Shown: in pieces, positions 24,142 through 35,512 of the stretch | How the letters are laid out: every line of letters begins with the position of its first letter | Position numbering within the stretch: position 1 is the stretch's first letter | Source of the DNA: Platanthera guangdongensis | Lineage: Eukaryota > Streptophyta > Magnoliopsida > Asparagales > Orchidaceae | Length of the DNA: 64,000 bases | Assembly: GCA_039583875.1 (NCBI GenBank) | Contig: CM077165.1 | Location: 66,886,757 to 66,950,756 of the forward strand | Direction: 5' to 3' | Made by a program: the position numbers and the translations under genes | Notes under the pieces: generated by a model | The model's input: the letters and a program-made list of their open reading frames with translations, nothing else | Database searches by the model: none | Told to the model about the DNA's origin: nothing

Positions 24142-24895
24142 ACTCGAAATGAAATAGACTACTCGAGTATATGCAACACTACTCGAGTAGGTAGAAGATG
24201 AGTACTCGAGTACATGAGAAAAACTACTCAAGAGGGAATGAGATCATTACTCGAGTATATGGAGTCAACTACTCGAGTAAATAAGAATGAGAAAGACTCA
24301 GCTACTCGAGTAAGAAAAATGACTTACTCGAGTACTTGAGTACATACACAAGAGGTGGAGTATATTACTCGAGTATAAGAAATACTACTCGAGTATATGA
24401 GAATGAACTACTCGAGTATATAAGAACTACTCGAGTCATAGACTTAGAAAATTTCTGGAACATGAAAACTGAACTACTCGAGTATAGAAGTTGAACTACT
24501 TGAGACAAATAGAACTACTCGAGTATATAAGATGACTACTCGAGTAATTCACTTAGAGAAATTTTCTGGAATGGAATTCTGGATTACTCGAGTATAAACA
24601 CTGGACTACTCGAGTAAGTGAGAAGTACACGAGAGTCAGAATTTAACTACTCGAGACAGAAGATAGAACCACTCGAGTATATGACTTAGACTACTCGAGA
24701 TAAATGGAACTACTCGAGTATATAAGATGACTTACTCGAGTATTTAACTTACAAAAAAAATTCGAGAAGTAAATTTCTATAAACTCGAGAGGTAAAAGAA
24801 AGCTACTCGAGTAATATCTTAACTACTCGAGTAAGAGTATTATTACTTGAGTATGAACTCAGTAAATTACTCAAGTAAGTAAAGAACTACTCGTG
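24142..24895. repeat. ACTCGAGT palindrome array in element A U3
   Basis: More than twenty copies of ACTCGAGT or one-change variants. Starts 24142, 24161, 24181, 24204, 24226, 24249, 24271, 24304, 24326, 24367, 24387, 24410 and 24429 give mostly 19-23 nt steps or about twice that. It lies upstream of the TATA box at 24011-24020. Confidence 0.93.
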
Positions 24896-25226
24896 TACTT
24901 TACTTAGGAAAATTTTCCTTGACAAAATTTTTCTTCTTCTAAGGGATGACCAGCATCAAGTCTTTTTTACATAGTTCTAGAGCTTGAATATGAAGTGTAT
25001 CCTACTAGAGAGGTTACACATGAGTCAACACCTTGGAACTTACAATGAGGGATTACATTGTATGGTCCTGTGTTTGGTGACCCATTGTAGACTGACATTG
25101 GTCTACACTTCCAATAAGAATTCCTGCAAACACATAACTCAAACCAAGCATCAAATAGAACTTAATTCATCTTAGTTCAAGGGTGACTTCATCAAATCTG
25201 GGTTAGTGTGGATACAATACCCAACA

Positions 25227-26277
25227 GTTCCAGACTTGGATAATTCCCTCCATCTGTCCTTAATTTATTGCAATAATTCCTGAGTAATCAATGCTTAATA
25301 TTCTCTAAATATTATCGTTAGACACATCATTGATTATGGACTTCATCAGGTTTATTGCTTGCCGTTTTTCAATGGGACAATTGGGGAGATCAATCAATGC
25401 AGATATTCTCCAGGTCGTCAGTAATCAATGCTGAAGGAATTCAAAAATATTCAGAAGGAAGGTGTTATAAGAAATAAAAAAGGATTTTTCTTGGTACTTC
25501 TAGACAAGCGACGACATACAGAATACAAAATAACACGCAGAGCACAAGATACACAAGGGCAATAGAACAAAAAAGAAACAACAAGCCATAGAACAGAGAA
25601 ACAACAGCAAGCTGAAGAAGAAGAAGAACATCCATTCAAAATCAAGCGTCTTCTTCCTTCTTCTTTCCAGGGATTCTTTAAGGACAACAAAAACTTTATC
25701 AGTCAAGAAGTCCCTGGAGCACCTCTGGTCAAGGCAAAAGCTTGAAGGCCTACTCACCCTGCAACAAAGCTCTAACTTTCCTGAACAAATCAACACCTTT
25801 GGGGGAGCTTTGCTAACAATCAAAGATCGACTAAAGTCTTCTCAGTTGTATTTTGAGAAAGAGAAGACATAATCACTCTCTCACCCCCACTGTAAAAAGG
25901 GTTCTTTAACTCCCTTCAAAAGTTATTCTTGGTTACAAGTCTCCTGATCAAAAGACCTGGGTTGGTTTTTGAGCACCTTATCAAAAGCTCATTGGTGGCA
26001 GTCACCTGATCAAAAACCTGCCAGTGGATTCCTACCAGGGTGGTAGAAGAGTGGATGTACCCAGGTTGGGGAACCACTATAAAATTCTTGTGTTGTCTGG
26101 TTACACTTTTTCTTTTGCTCATGCTATGGCTGTGCTAGTTAGCCTATTTTTACTGTGCCTGTGGTAGAATAATTTATTTTAGGACTAATTTTTTATGTTA
26201 CAACAAAAAGCTTTTAAGTTTTCAAGATACTCTATTCACCCCCCTCTAGAGTATTTCAGATCTAACCCTAACTTTCA
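25227..26277 (+). repeat. Element E 5' LTR, inner part (truncated at its 5' side by element A)
   Basis: Ends ...CTAACTTTCA at 26277 next to the PBS. The left edge is cut by element A, so the U3 start (TGTTGGATCC, seen in the 3' LTR) is missing. It includes a segment related to B's LTR (GATCA...AAGCTCATTGGTGG...) and the terminal hairpin. No TTCGTCGA array is visible in this remnant. No gene is seen in it. Confidence 0.85.
26227..26254 (+). other. LTR-end hairpin of element E
   Basis: Arms ATACTCTA (26227-26234) and TAGAGTAT (26247-26254) around loop TTCACCCCCCTC. The stem is the B type, while the loop is common to A, B, C and E. Confidence 0.8.
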
Positions 26278-26279
26278 AT

Positions 26280-26295
26280 TGGTATCAAAGCAAGG
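26280..26295 (+). other. Primer binding site of element E
   Basis: TGGTATCAAAGCAAGG, 2 nt after the LTR end CTTTCA. Initiator tRNA-Met type, like B. Confidence 0.85.
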
Positions 26296-26381
26296 TTACT
26301 TTGGTTGTACAAGTTAACCCTTGAACCAAAAGATCCTGTGTTAGATCTGATTTTAATTTCTATTAGGATTATATTCACAGC

Positions 26382-28486
26382 ATGCCACAGAACAAAGACT
26401 ATGCAAGCACCAGACCTACAATGTGCAATCTAACTAAGTTTGCCATCTGTAAGGCAAGAATAAAATTATATATGAATTCTATTGATGAGGACATCTACAA
26501 CTCCATTTTGATAGTTCCTTCTCAAGCAACTGCCTCTACATCTACAACAACTTCAAGCACTCTTACAGTTCCACCACCTGAGTGGAGTGATGCTTAAAAT
26601 AAAGCTAAGGTTGCTGATGCAAAGGCCATGAACATTCTGGCCCATACAATGTCTGATGACATATTCCAGAAAGTGGCTGAATGCACATCAGCCAAAGCCA
26701 TTTGGGACTCTCTCAACCAAATGGTGGCTGGCTCTGCTGTTGAAAGGAAGGATAGAAGATCACACCTCATATCCCAATATGAGAACTTCAAGAAAGATGA
26801 AGCAGAATCTATTGCAGACATGTACAACAGGCTGAGCTCAATTATCAATGAGCTGAAGACCTTGGATAAAGACATCACCCTCACTGAGGTGAATGATAAA
26901 ATCCTCATGTGCTTCCCAAGCTCATGGGATTCAAGGATCTGGCCAATCAAGGAGGCTAGAAGATTAAATGAGATTTCCACAGAATCTCTCTTGGGAAAGC
27001 TCAAGTCCTATGAGCAGCTAATCATGTCCAGAGAAACAGCTGAACAAAGAACTCCACCAACAAGGAAAGAGCATAACCTGGCATTCAAGGGTGCTGAGGA
27101 GACAGAAGCTTCAACAATAAATGAAGAGCTAATGGGTCTCCTTGGCAAAAGATTTTATAAAATGGCAAGGAAAGACTTCAGGAAGAAATCATCCAGGCAG
27201 GATGATTAACCAAGGTATGATAAGACCCCTACTAAAGAAGTATTGTTCTTTGGCTGCAGGTAATCTGGGCATTTCATCTCAGAGTGCCCAGAAAATAAAA
27301 AGAAAGAAAGGAGAAGAGAAAAGAATTCTAGAAGACAGCAAAGCAGCAGGCCTTCTTCCAGCAAATACAAAAAGAAGGAGAAGGGATTTGTTGCTGAAAG
27401 CTGGAGTGACACTGAAGATGAATCCACATCTTCCAGCTCCAGTGAAGAAGAAGAAGAGGCAAGGGCCAAGGAAGTCTGCCTCATGGCCATTGATGCCTCC
27501 AGAAGTCAATCAGATGAAGAAGAATCTGACTATAAAGGAACTTCAGAGGCAGAAGCTTATCAGCTACTTTCAACTTTTGATTCTAGTTCTGATAGTTTCA
27601 AATCTGAATTTAAAACCTTGTGTATTGATTTAATCAACTCTGAAAAGGAAATCAAAACACTTAGGGAAAAATTATTTAATCAAGAAAGCCTGATTTGTGA
27701 AATTACCAAGTTAAAAGAAGAACTAATATTAGCTAATGAAGAAATCAACTCCTTAAAATAGAGTTATGTGAGGCCAAACAACTTGACGAATCTCTCAATG
27801 GGAGAAGACTTAAGTTGATGGAATTCACAAGCACAGTCAATGCCAAACTGGGCTCGGGTGCATCATCAAGTTTACCCCCCATTATCAAGAAGAACATATT
27901 ATTAACCCCCATCAGATTTGTTACAGCTAATGGTAAAGAAGTAATAAACAACAACCAAACCACAGAAAAAGTAACTAACCTTAAAAATCACAATAACAGA
28001 AACCAGAAAACCATAAATAAAAACAAAGTTCAGCAGATTTTGTCGAACTCAGGTCGACGAAATGTGGCCAGTTCGTTAAACTCAAGTTGACGAACCCTAA
28101 ACGCAAATCTATATAATAATTATTTGTCTTACTGCGATCGACGAACTGTGTATGGTTCGTTGAGCAGGGATCGACGAACATGGGGCACAGAATATGAGTA
28201 TGTTCATTCTCTGAGCAGAGATCGACGATCTCATCCCGTTTCGTCGAACTCTGGTCGATGAACTCACAACATTTCATCGAACTCAGAAAGACTTAATAAA
28301 AGTCATAACTTTAACATCAACCCTAATAAATCTAGGAAACCTTTTAATCCAGTGGTTGATTGGATAATTCCTGCTAGAAGATATCACCCCTTAGGCTATA
28401 AATCACAACCTAAATTTTTTGTGATATCAAGCTTTTCCTATCAACAATATAAAGGACCCAAGGTAACCTGGGTAAGGAACAACTAA
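26382..28486 (+). pseudogene. gag: Element E gag (broken)
   Basis: ATG at 26382 (MPQNKDYASTRPTMCN), clearly homologous to B's gag. In-frame stops occur at 26595-26597, at about 27207 and in the zinc knuckle (GCR*SGHFISEC, first Cys also lost), and a 1-nt frameshift lies between 27760 and 27815. The array region (28030-28280) reads SNSGRR and SLSRDRR repeats with stops. The frame ends at TAA 28484-28486, after VTWVRNN, in the same frame as pol. Confidence 0.88.
28030..28280. repeat. TTCGTCGA/TCGACGAA array inside element E gag
   Basis: Units with arms TTCGTCGA and TCGACGAA (or decayed forms) around a 7-nt centre such as ACTCAGG. Examples at 28040-28062, 28139-28146, 28171-28178 and 28240-28262. 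It is at the same place in gag as B's array, but the word differs at the outer base pair of both arms. Confidence 0.8.
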
Positions 28487-28502
28487 CTATTTTCATTACA
28501 GG
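28484..28502 (+). promoter_or_regulatory. Gag stop followed by splice-acceptor-like sequence, element E
   Basis: TAACTATTTTCATTACAG then G: a CTAAC branch-like motif overlapping the gag stop, a pyrimidine-rich tract and CAG/G. Elements C (CTAATCTGTTTTGCAG/G at about 39594-39610) and B (CTTATGTGCAG/G) have similar sequences at the same junction. Confidence 0.35.
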
Positions 28503-31500
28503 AAAAGGGCTGTCCAGCTGATAATCAGAAATGGTATCTAGACAGTGGATGCTCAAAGAATATGACTGGCAGCAAGGACAATTTAATCAACTACAAGTCC
28601 AAACTGGGACCAAAGGTTATCTTTGGTGATTCAAAGTGTGGCCAGTCTGAAGGCTTTGAAGAAGTAAAGATTGGAGCTGTCACATTCAAGAAAGTGACAT
28701 ATGTAAGTGGACTCAACCATAACCTTATCTCTATAAGCCAATTATGTGATGAAGGTCATCAGGTACATTTCAACTCAACATCTTGTATTATTTCTAATAA
28801 AGAAAAACAAAATATTTTAATTGGAAATAGACAAGGAAACATATATTTAGTTGATTTTCATTCTTCCAATTCAGATATTTGTCTGCTTAACATTGTTTGC
28901 AATCAAAATTAATTATGGCATAAAAGGCTAGGACATGTAAATATGAAAAATATTGCTAGGCTATCTAAAGACAACCTTGTCAGAGGTTTACCTTCTGGTC
29001 CCTACAAGAAGGAAGGCCTTTGCAGGGCTTGTCAACTAGGCAAGCAAACTAAATCTAGCTTTAAATCAGTGAATAAAAGTGATTCACCTAGAATTTTGTA
29101 CTTGTTACACATGGACCTATTTGGACCTATTGCTGTACAAAGCCTAGGAGGGAAATCATATACCTTAGTTATTGTAGATAACTTCTCAAGATTCACTTGG
29201 GTGTTCTTTTTGGGATCTAAGTCAGATACATTCAAAGTTCTTACAGATTTTCTCAGGACCATACAGATTGAGTACTCTACTCATATTGTATTGATCAGAA
29301 GTGATCATGGTACAGAGTTTGAGTCTCTTCTTATGCATGAGTTCTATGAGAAGGAAGGTATCAGGCACTGCTTCTCAGCTCCTAGAACTCCTCAACAAAA
29401 TGGGGTAGCTGAAAGGAAGAACAAAACCCTAATTGAAGCTGCAGGTACATTACTTGCAGATGCTTACATGTCCATATCCTTTTGGGCAGAGGCTGTAAGC
29501 ACAATAAACTATGTATTGAACAGAAGCCTAATACATAAACTTAAGAATAAGACTCCCTATGAATTATTTAAATGGAAGAAACCTAAAATCACGTATTATA
29601 AAGTATTTGGTTGTATATGTTACATACATAATAATAACAAGAAATATATTAGAAAGTTTGATGTTAAGGCTGAAGAAAGAATTTTTCTAGGATATTCCCA
29701 AGTAAGCAAAGCTCATAGGGTGTTTAATAAATCATCTTTAAAAATTGAAGAATCAATTCATGTCATTTTTGATGAGGCTAACATGTCGTATGAGGAGAAA
29801 GAAATTTCTACCAATAGCACCTTACAGGTACCTCACTTGTGTGAGAAAATGGGTGAATTAAACCTTCCACAAGAATCTATAGCACCCTCTCCTCCACAAG
29901 TTGTTGAAGACAGTGATGATGAATCTTTGGAAGAGGCAGAACCTCATTCAACAGCAAACATAATTCCACAAGAGGAATTAATTCCAAATGCTGTTGCTGA
30001 ACCAACTCCACCCACTGATCTTGTCACACTAAGGGATCACCCTAAATCCCAAGTGATTGGAGACATAACAGTAGGTGTACAGACAAGGCGTCAACTCAAC
30101 CAAGATATGATGTATGCCTGTTTTCTCTCTCAAGTTGAACCTCAATCCATAAAAGATGTTGAGCAAGATCCCCACTGGATCATTACAATGCAAGAGGAAC
30201 TCAACCAATTTGAGAGATGTAGAGTTTGGGACTTAGTTCCAAGACCCAAAGACTACCCAGTCATTGGAACTAAACGGGTATATAGAAACAAGCTAGATGC
30301 CCATGGTGCAATTGTGAGGAATAAGGCTAGGCTTGTTACTCAAGGATATAGGCAAGAAGAAGGCATAGAATATGATCAAACATTTGCACCAGTTGCAAGG
30401 TTAGAATCAATCAGAATATTCCTTGCCTATGTTGCATACAAAAAGTTCAAAGTTTATCAGATGGATGTAAAGAGTGCTTTCCTGAATGAAGTATTGAAAG
30501 AAGAGATTTATGTTGAACAACCTCCAGGTTTTATCTCTCCAACTCATCCCTCATATGTTTTTAGATTGCATAAAGCTCTTATGGTTTAAAGCAAGCTCCA
30601 AGAGCTTGTTACGAGACCTTTGCTAGCTTTCTAATAGAGCATAAATTCACTAGAGGCATAGTAGATAAAACAATGTTCACTAGGCATATAAGGATCAAAC
30701 TTTGTTAGCACAAATATATGTAAATGACATTATATTTGGGTCTACTGATTCCAAGCTATGCAAGAGTGTTTTTGACCTCATGCATTCAAAGTTTGAAATG
30801 AGTAGCATGGGTGAGCTCTCCTACTTCCTTGGTGTCCAAGTGAAGCAGCTACCTGATGGTATTTTCATCTCCCAGGCTAAATATGCTAAAGAGCTTATTA
30901 AAAATTTTGGGATGGCTGATGCCTCAGCAAAGAAAACACCTATGGCTACTAATGCTGTAATAGACACTGATGAACATGGGAAACCAGTTGATCAAAAACT
31001 ATATAGGGGCATTGTTGGGTCCCTATTATATCTTACAGCTAGCAGACCTGATATAATGTTTGTCACATGTCTTTGTGCTAGGTTCCAAGTGAACTCTAAA
31101 GAATCTCACCTAGTTTTTCTAAAAAGAATTTTGAGATATATAAAGAGTTGTCCTAGTCTAGTTCTCTGGTATCCCACTAAGTCAGAATTTGAGTTAACTG
31201 GATACTCAGATATTGACTTTGCTGGATGCAGGGTTGACAGAAAAAGTACCTCAGGAACTTGCCAGTTCCTTGGTATGAGATTAGTGTCTTGGTTCTGTAA
31301 GAAACAATCATCTGTGTCTACATCAACTACTGAAGTAGAATATATAGCAGCTGGCAGTTGTTGTTCCCAAATGTTGTGGATTCAAAACCAACTCCTACAC
31401 TATGGGTTCAACTTAAATAATTCAACTCCCTTATGTGATAACACAAGTGCTATATCCATAGCACAAAATTCAGTCCATCAAAGTAAGACTAAGCATATAG

Positions 31501-31669
31501 ACATTAGACATCATTTAATTAGAGAGTGTGTAGACAAAAATAAAATTAAACTTGTCTATATCTACACTAATTTACAAAGAGCTGATATTTTCACCAAACT
31601 CTTGGATGAAAAAATCACTTGTTCTTTATAAATCAGCTTGGAATGGTCAATGAAGAAGCTTTAGTTTAA
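28487..31669 (+). pseudogene. pol: Element E pol: protease, integrase, RT, RNase H (broken)
   Basis: Protease has WYLDSGCSKNMTG. A TAA interrupts before the zinc motif WHKRLGH (about 28911). The integrase core with [16 protein letters not shown] and [10 protein letters not shown] is intact in an open frame 28943-30589. A 1-nt deletion at about 30585 breaks [13 protein letters not shown] continues at 30702 with YVNDIIFGST, where the first Asp of YVDD is Asn, so polymerase activity should be lost. RNase H reaches 31631 and the frame shifts before the end at ...NEEALV (about 31669). Confidence 0.9.
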
Positions 31670-31682
31670 TTTCTGTATGCAC

Positions 31683-31960
31683 TCGACGAATTTTTCAAAT
31701 TTCATCGAACGGAGTTCGACGAATTGGGAAAAGTTCTTGAGATATTCGTCGAACGGAGATCGACGAACTCCCTGTGAGTGAAATTGTTTTCGTCGAACTG
31801 AGATCGACGAATCTGCTTCAGAAAACTTTCGTCGAACGGAGCTCGACAAAATATTTTCAAATCTTCAGACTGTGCTCGATGAATCATTTAACTACAAATT
31901 ATTTTGTCAATCTCAGATCAAAGAATTATTTCCTTTTTCGTGGAACGGAGTTTGTCGATT
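31683..31960. repeat. TTCGTCGA/TCGACGAA array between pol and extra ORF, element E
   Basis: Units such as TTCGTCGA-ACGGAGA-TCGACGAA (about 31746-31768) and TTCGTCGA-ACTGAGA-TCGACGAA (about 31789-31811), 8-nt arms around a 7-nt centre. Decayed copies continue to about 31960. Confidence 0.88.
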
Positions 31961-31978
31961 CATATTCTAAAAAAATCC

Positions 31979-31986
31979 TATATCTA
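31979..31986 (+). promoter_or_regulatory. Weak TATA-like box, putative internal promoter of element E
   Basis: TATATCTA about 80 bp before the extra ORF's ATG, directly after the internal array. It is weaker than in A, B and C and may be decayed. Confidence 0.3.
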
Positions 31987-32040
31987 TGTTTTTCTTCGAC
32001 CTTCGTCCCGCGCTTTCAGTTCCATAGCACTTGATCTTCG

Positions 32041-32054
32041 TTTTTCTCTTGCAG
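32041..32054 (+). promoter_or_regulatory. Splice-acceptor-like site before E extra ORF
   Basis: TTTTTCTCTTGCAG then GTGCAACATGG: a long pyrimidine tract and CAG/G, 7 nt before the ATG. It matches the position of B's acceptor-like site. Confidence 0.45.
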
Positions 32055-32061
32055 GTGCAAC

Positions 32062-34682
32062 ATGGCGATTCCGGCTACTGCTTCCTTTACAATGAAATTC
32101 GACATGGGATTTGACATAGATTTTGATTCCTTCCAGTTTTCTGATCAAATATTTGTGGAAATCTTGAAATTGTTTGAAGAACAACAACTGAAAAAGTTCA
32201 TGATGGCTTGAATCAAGATTGCAATGACTGACGTTAAGGAATGGGTTTTTACTTCTACAACAACCGATGATTCCATGTCAGGAACAATTGCAGGTAACTC
32301 AGTCTCTCTCTCCCCAAATATACTAACCAACATTTTCGGTCTGTTGAATGGTGATGAAGAAATTTAACTGGATGTTGACGAGTATAATGATATGTTAAAT
32401 AAAATGGGTCACTGTGGCGATAACCCCAACAAACTGCTCAAGAAGAACTTCTCGGCTGAATACAAGTTCTTAGCTGATATGGTCGGCAAAGTGCTGCTCG
32501 GAAAAAACATAGCACATGATTACATAATCAGGCAACAATTCTTAGTGATGGCTACGTTAGTGGAGAAGAAAAGAATTAACTGGGGACAATTATTGTTTGA
32601 ACTGATTAAAAAGAGAAACACCAAGAAAGAAGTTTGCTTCAGCCGGATACTGGGAATTGTTCTACAAGAAAGGGCTTCTAAAGACTTGGTATCAACAACA
32701 GTGTTCATCAATGCATCCAAGAGGCTCACCTCTACTCTCTTTGGTAGATGGGAAAGGAGGATCACGAAGCCCACCAAAGTTGACTCCTCATCCAGGCCTT
32801 CTTAAAGCACTAGGGCTGTCATAACCGCTACTCTAACCCCAGAAGAGGCCCCCTCCACCTCTAACATTCCTTCTTATCCTCAACATAAACAACAACAACC
32901 ACTTCACATTCCTACACCAGTTCCATCTCCTGCACATTCTCCACCTCCATCCTCTCCTCAAATAAATCTCACTGCAATACACTCACTTGCAATCCCATCT
33001 TCCCCCTTCAGGAATCCATACAACACTATCCTTCCCAATCACCAAAACCATCCCCACATCAATCCCCTCTTCCATCTTATTTAACTACCATAGATCCTGA
33101 CACCTTTATCTCCTCCCACACATTCAACCTAGTGATTCCCCCATCCTCTCCACATCAAGAATCCATCCCCATAACTGAAATTCCATCTTCTGCACCTGAC
33201 CACACACACCAAGATATATCTGGTGCATTTTCTGTTTGTTCAAATTGTGGTCACCACAATCCCTACTCCTCCACAGCTCCAGAATCTCTTTATTTAAATT
33301 TCTCTGATATTGCTAAAGATTACTTGCTTTCATATCTCCCACTCTTCAAAACCTTCTAACTAATGCTCTAGCTCCTCTCACTGCTTCCATCCAAACTCTC
33401 TCTGCCATAATTATTGCTCTATCCCCTATCCTTTCTTCGGGGGTACTGGCTCTAGGACCTTCTGCAGCCAGTCACGGGGAGATGCTTCATGATGAAGATG
33501 CTCCAGTGAATGTAGCAGCAGAAACAACAGCAGCAGAAGCAGAAGCAGCTGCAAAAAAAGCAGCAGCAGAAGCAGTAGCAGCAACAAAACTTGATGCTTT
33601 CATGACTGACTCTTCAGAAGGTGTAGCAGATCCTTCTGACATAATAGATTTAATAGAATCAGACACTGATATTGATGGGCTATTTTGGCTGAGATAGACA
33701 CTGTTGGTGATTATATTATAAATCCCACAGTAGATCTGCTGAATTTGTTGAAAGTTTTTGATATAGTTTATTTGAATGAACTTCCTCAGTACAACATAAA
33801 GCCATCCTTGGCAATAGTACCCTACACCACCCTCATAAGCCCCAAGGTTGCCATGTAACTTGAGGCTACTTTTGCTGTTCTAGAGGCTCCAGTCATTCCA
33901 TCTCCACCAAAAGATGCTGCCCTCATTACTTCATCTCCACCTAGAGCTAATCCCCTCACTGTTGCATCCCCTTCTGCTCCAACTTTTGTCATGGATGACT
34001 CCCCAATGCCTGATCTGGATGCATTGATCATGGCAGATATAGAAGAAGAAAATAAAACAGTTGCTGAAAGCACTGATGTGTATATCCCTCCTGCTCTAGC
34101 TCCTCCTCCAGCTCTTTCTCCAGCTCCTACTCAGGCTGAAAATCCCATGATAAATCTGTAGTAAAAGCTATTGATGCTTTGTATGATGCTCTTCAAGACT
34201 CTGATGATGAGGATGATGATGAAGAGGACTCTGATGATGGGCCTAAGAAAAAGAAAGTCTCTAAGAAGAGGAAAGCGCCTCCACCTCCTGCTCCAAAACC
34301 CAATCCTATGAATGATACCCCTTACTATATACTTCATAAAATCACACCTTATAAGAGCATGCCAGCATGGATGTGGCTGTCCAAGAACTAACAGAAAGAA
34401 ATGAAGAAAAGCAGGAAGTACTCCACTCCTCCTCAGAGATATAGAAAGGATCATCCTCCTCCTCCACCTGCTGCAGGTGCTTCAAGTTCTTCAACTCAGA
34501 GGACTACCCAGTTTCGAACCTATCAGAGACATCAGGGTAGGTCCTCCTCTTCTTCAGGAAGTAGCCAGCAAAGGCATTATTCATTAGGCAGACAACAACA
34601 ACAACAACAACAACAACATCAACAATAGCAGCAACACACCACTAGACATCAAAAAGCTAAAAGCACAAAGAGGCCTGCCTCC
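32062..34682 (+). pseudogene. Element E extra ORF, first part (broken; continues at 63305)
   Basis: ATG at 32062 (MAIPATASFTMKFDMGF) aligns with B's start. TGA at about 32209 and TAA at about 32365 interrupt the N-terminal domain; the remainder has VGKVLLGKNIAHDYII and RINWGQLLFELIKKR, the signature shared with B. A Pro/Ser-rich section (32820-33360) follows with frameshifts, then an Ala-rich part (33480-33700), an acidic run with PKKKKVSKKRK (34230-34275) and a Gln-rich stretch (34595-34630). Element G interrupts it at 34683. No signal peptide or membrane helix is evident. Confidence 0.65.
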
Positions 34683-34959
34683 TATAACACCCCGAAAATT
34701 GTAATCGAACTGGTCGTGTGCAAGAGAATTTTTGGTGTCTGTATAGGGGTACACGACATGGGACACAGACATGTCTAAGGACGTGTGGTTCTCTGTGTTG
34801 GTCGGCTATGTCCAGAGAAGGATACGACAGAAAACACGGTAGAGTGACACGGGCATATCAACTGACACGGGCGTGTGCATACCCGTGTCACCACGCGTGT
34901 TCCCAAGAGTCGTGTCGGTTGGCATGGAGGTTTTCTCTGACACGGCCCTAGGTCACGGG
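34683..34959 (+). repeat. Element G 5' LTR, first segment
   Basis: Begins TATAACACCCCGAAAATTG and carries CACGGGCGTG-like words (34768-34956). Its end GACACGGCCCTAGGTCACGGG matches 61584 onward in the 3' LTR. It is cut at 34959 by block H. Confidence 0.85.
34768..34956. repeat. CACGGGCGTG-type word cluster in element G LTR
   Basis: Copies include ACACGGTAGAGTGACACGGGC, GACACGGGCGTGTGC, ACCCGTGTCACCACGCGTG and CACGGCCCTAGGTCACGGG. The cluster continues after the H insertion at 53164-53310 and recurs at 61584-61745. Confidence 0.75.
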
Positions 34960-35367
34960 TGTAACATCCCTCAAACAACTAGACCCCTATGGGTGGTTTT
35001 GTCATGACTAGGTCTTGAAAAAACCCCCAGGAAGCCCAAGAAGGTCAAGTAGACCTAGGGATGTAGGTGAGACCACTATGGTCTGCAAATAGTAGATTTA
35101 TTGACCCTAGTTAAGCTGATCATGAGGCTTCACCAAGACCTCAAGACCCCACCATGGCCTCACCAATCCATTGTAAAGTTCATCTGAACCTTAAGGGCCC
35201 ATTGGAGTCGACTCAGGGTGGCCAAGTTGACCTAGGACCACTCTAAGCCTAAATTGGGCAAGGTGCCCTAATTAAGGATAGTGTGCCCTAGTTAAGCCCA
35301 AATAACCCTACTAGGGTCTTCCTAGACCTAAAATGGGGTCAAGAGGACCCTTGGAGGATAGTCAACG
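34960..35367 (+). mobile_element. Block H, first part: large LTR-like sequence (probable solo LTR)
   Basis: Starts TGTAACATCCC directly after G's ...GGTCACGGG and continues at 48457 beyond element C. The start resembles the TGTAACACCC start of Del-type LTRs. It has repeated 'AAGTTGACC/GTCAACC' phrases and no ORF. G resumes near 53164. Confidence 0.55.
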
Positions 35368-35512
35368 TGTTGGGTACATTGTAATGAATGTACCTGATTT
35401 GAAGAAGCCTCACCCTACTCAATGATATACATCAAAATGTATTTGATGTGTTTTGAGTTTAGTTGTGCAGGTCAAGTATTTGCAGGGAAAGATGAAAAGT
35501 TTCTAAGTCCAT

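Larger units (their letters stand above)
1851..25226 (-). mobile_element. Element A: SIRE-like Ty1/copia retrotransposon, interrupted by element B
   Basis: A copia element on the minus strand, made of two blocks: 23644-25226 plus 1851-11558. Element B (11559-23643) splits its 5' LTR, and element F truncates its 3' LTR. From its 5' end the order is: LTR, PBS, gag, pol (protease, integrase, RT, RNase H), ACTCGAGT array with TATA box, extra ORF, polypurine tract, LTR. LTR termini are TGTTGGGTA...CTTTCA. The outer 5' end at 25226 abuts E's LTR; the candidate target duplication there (25227-25231, GTTCC) cannot be checked because the partner lies outside the window. All ORFs are broken. Confidence 0.9.
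23644..25226 (-). repeat. Element A 5' LTR, outer segment (U3 and R)
   Basis: Starts TGTTGGGTATTGTATCC on the minus strand at 25226 and is interrupted at 23644 by element B. With 11178-11558 it makes a ~1.96-kb LTR. It contains the long ACTCGAGT array (24142-24895) and then a TATA box (24011-24020). The stretch 23649-24000, downstream of the TATA box, is the expected transcribed leader; no ORF is credible there. Confidence 0.92.
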
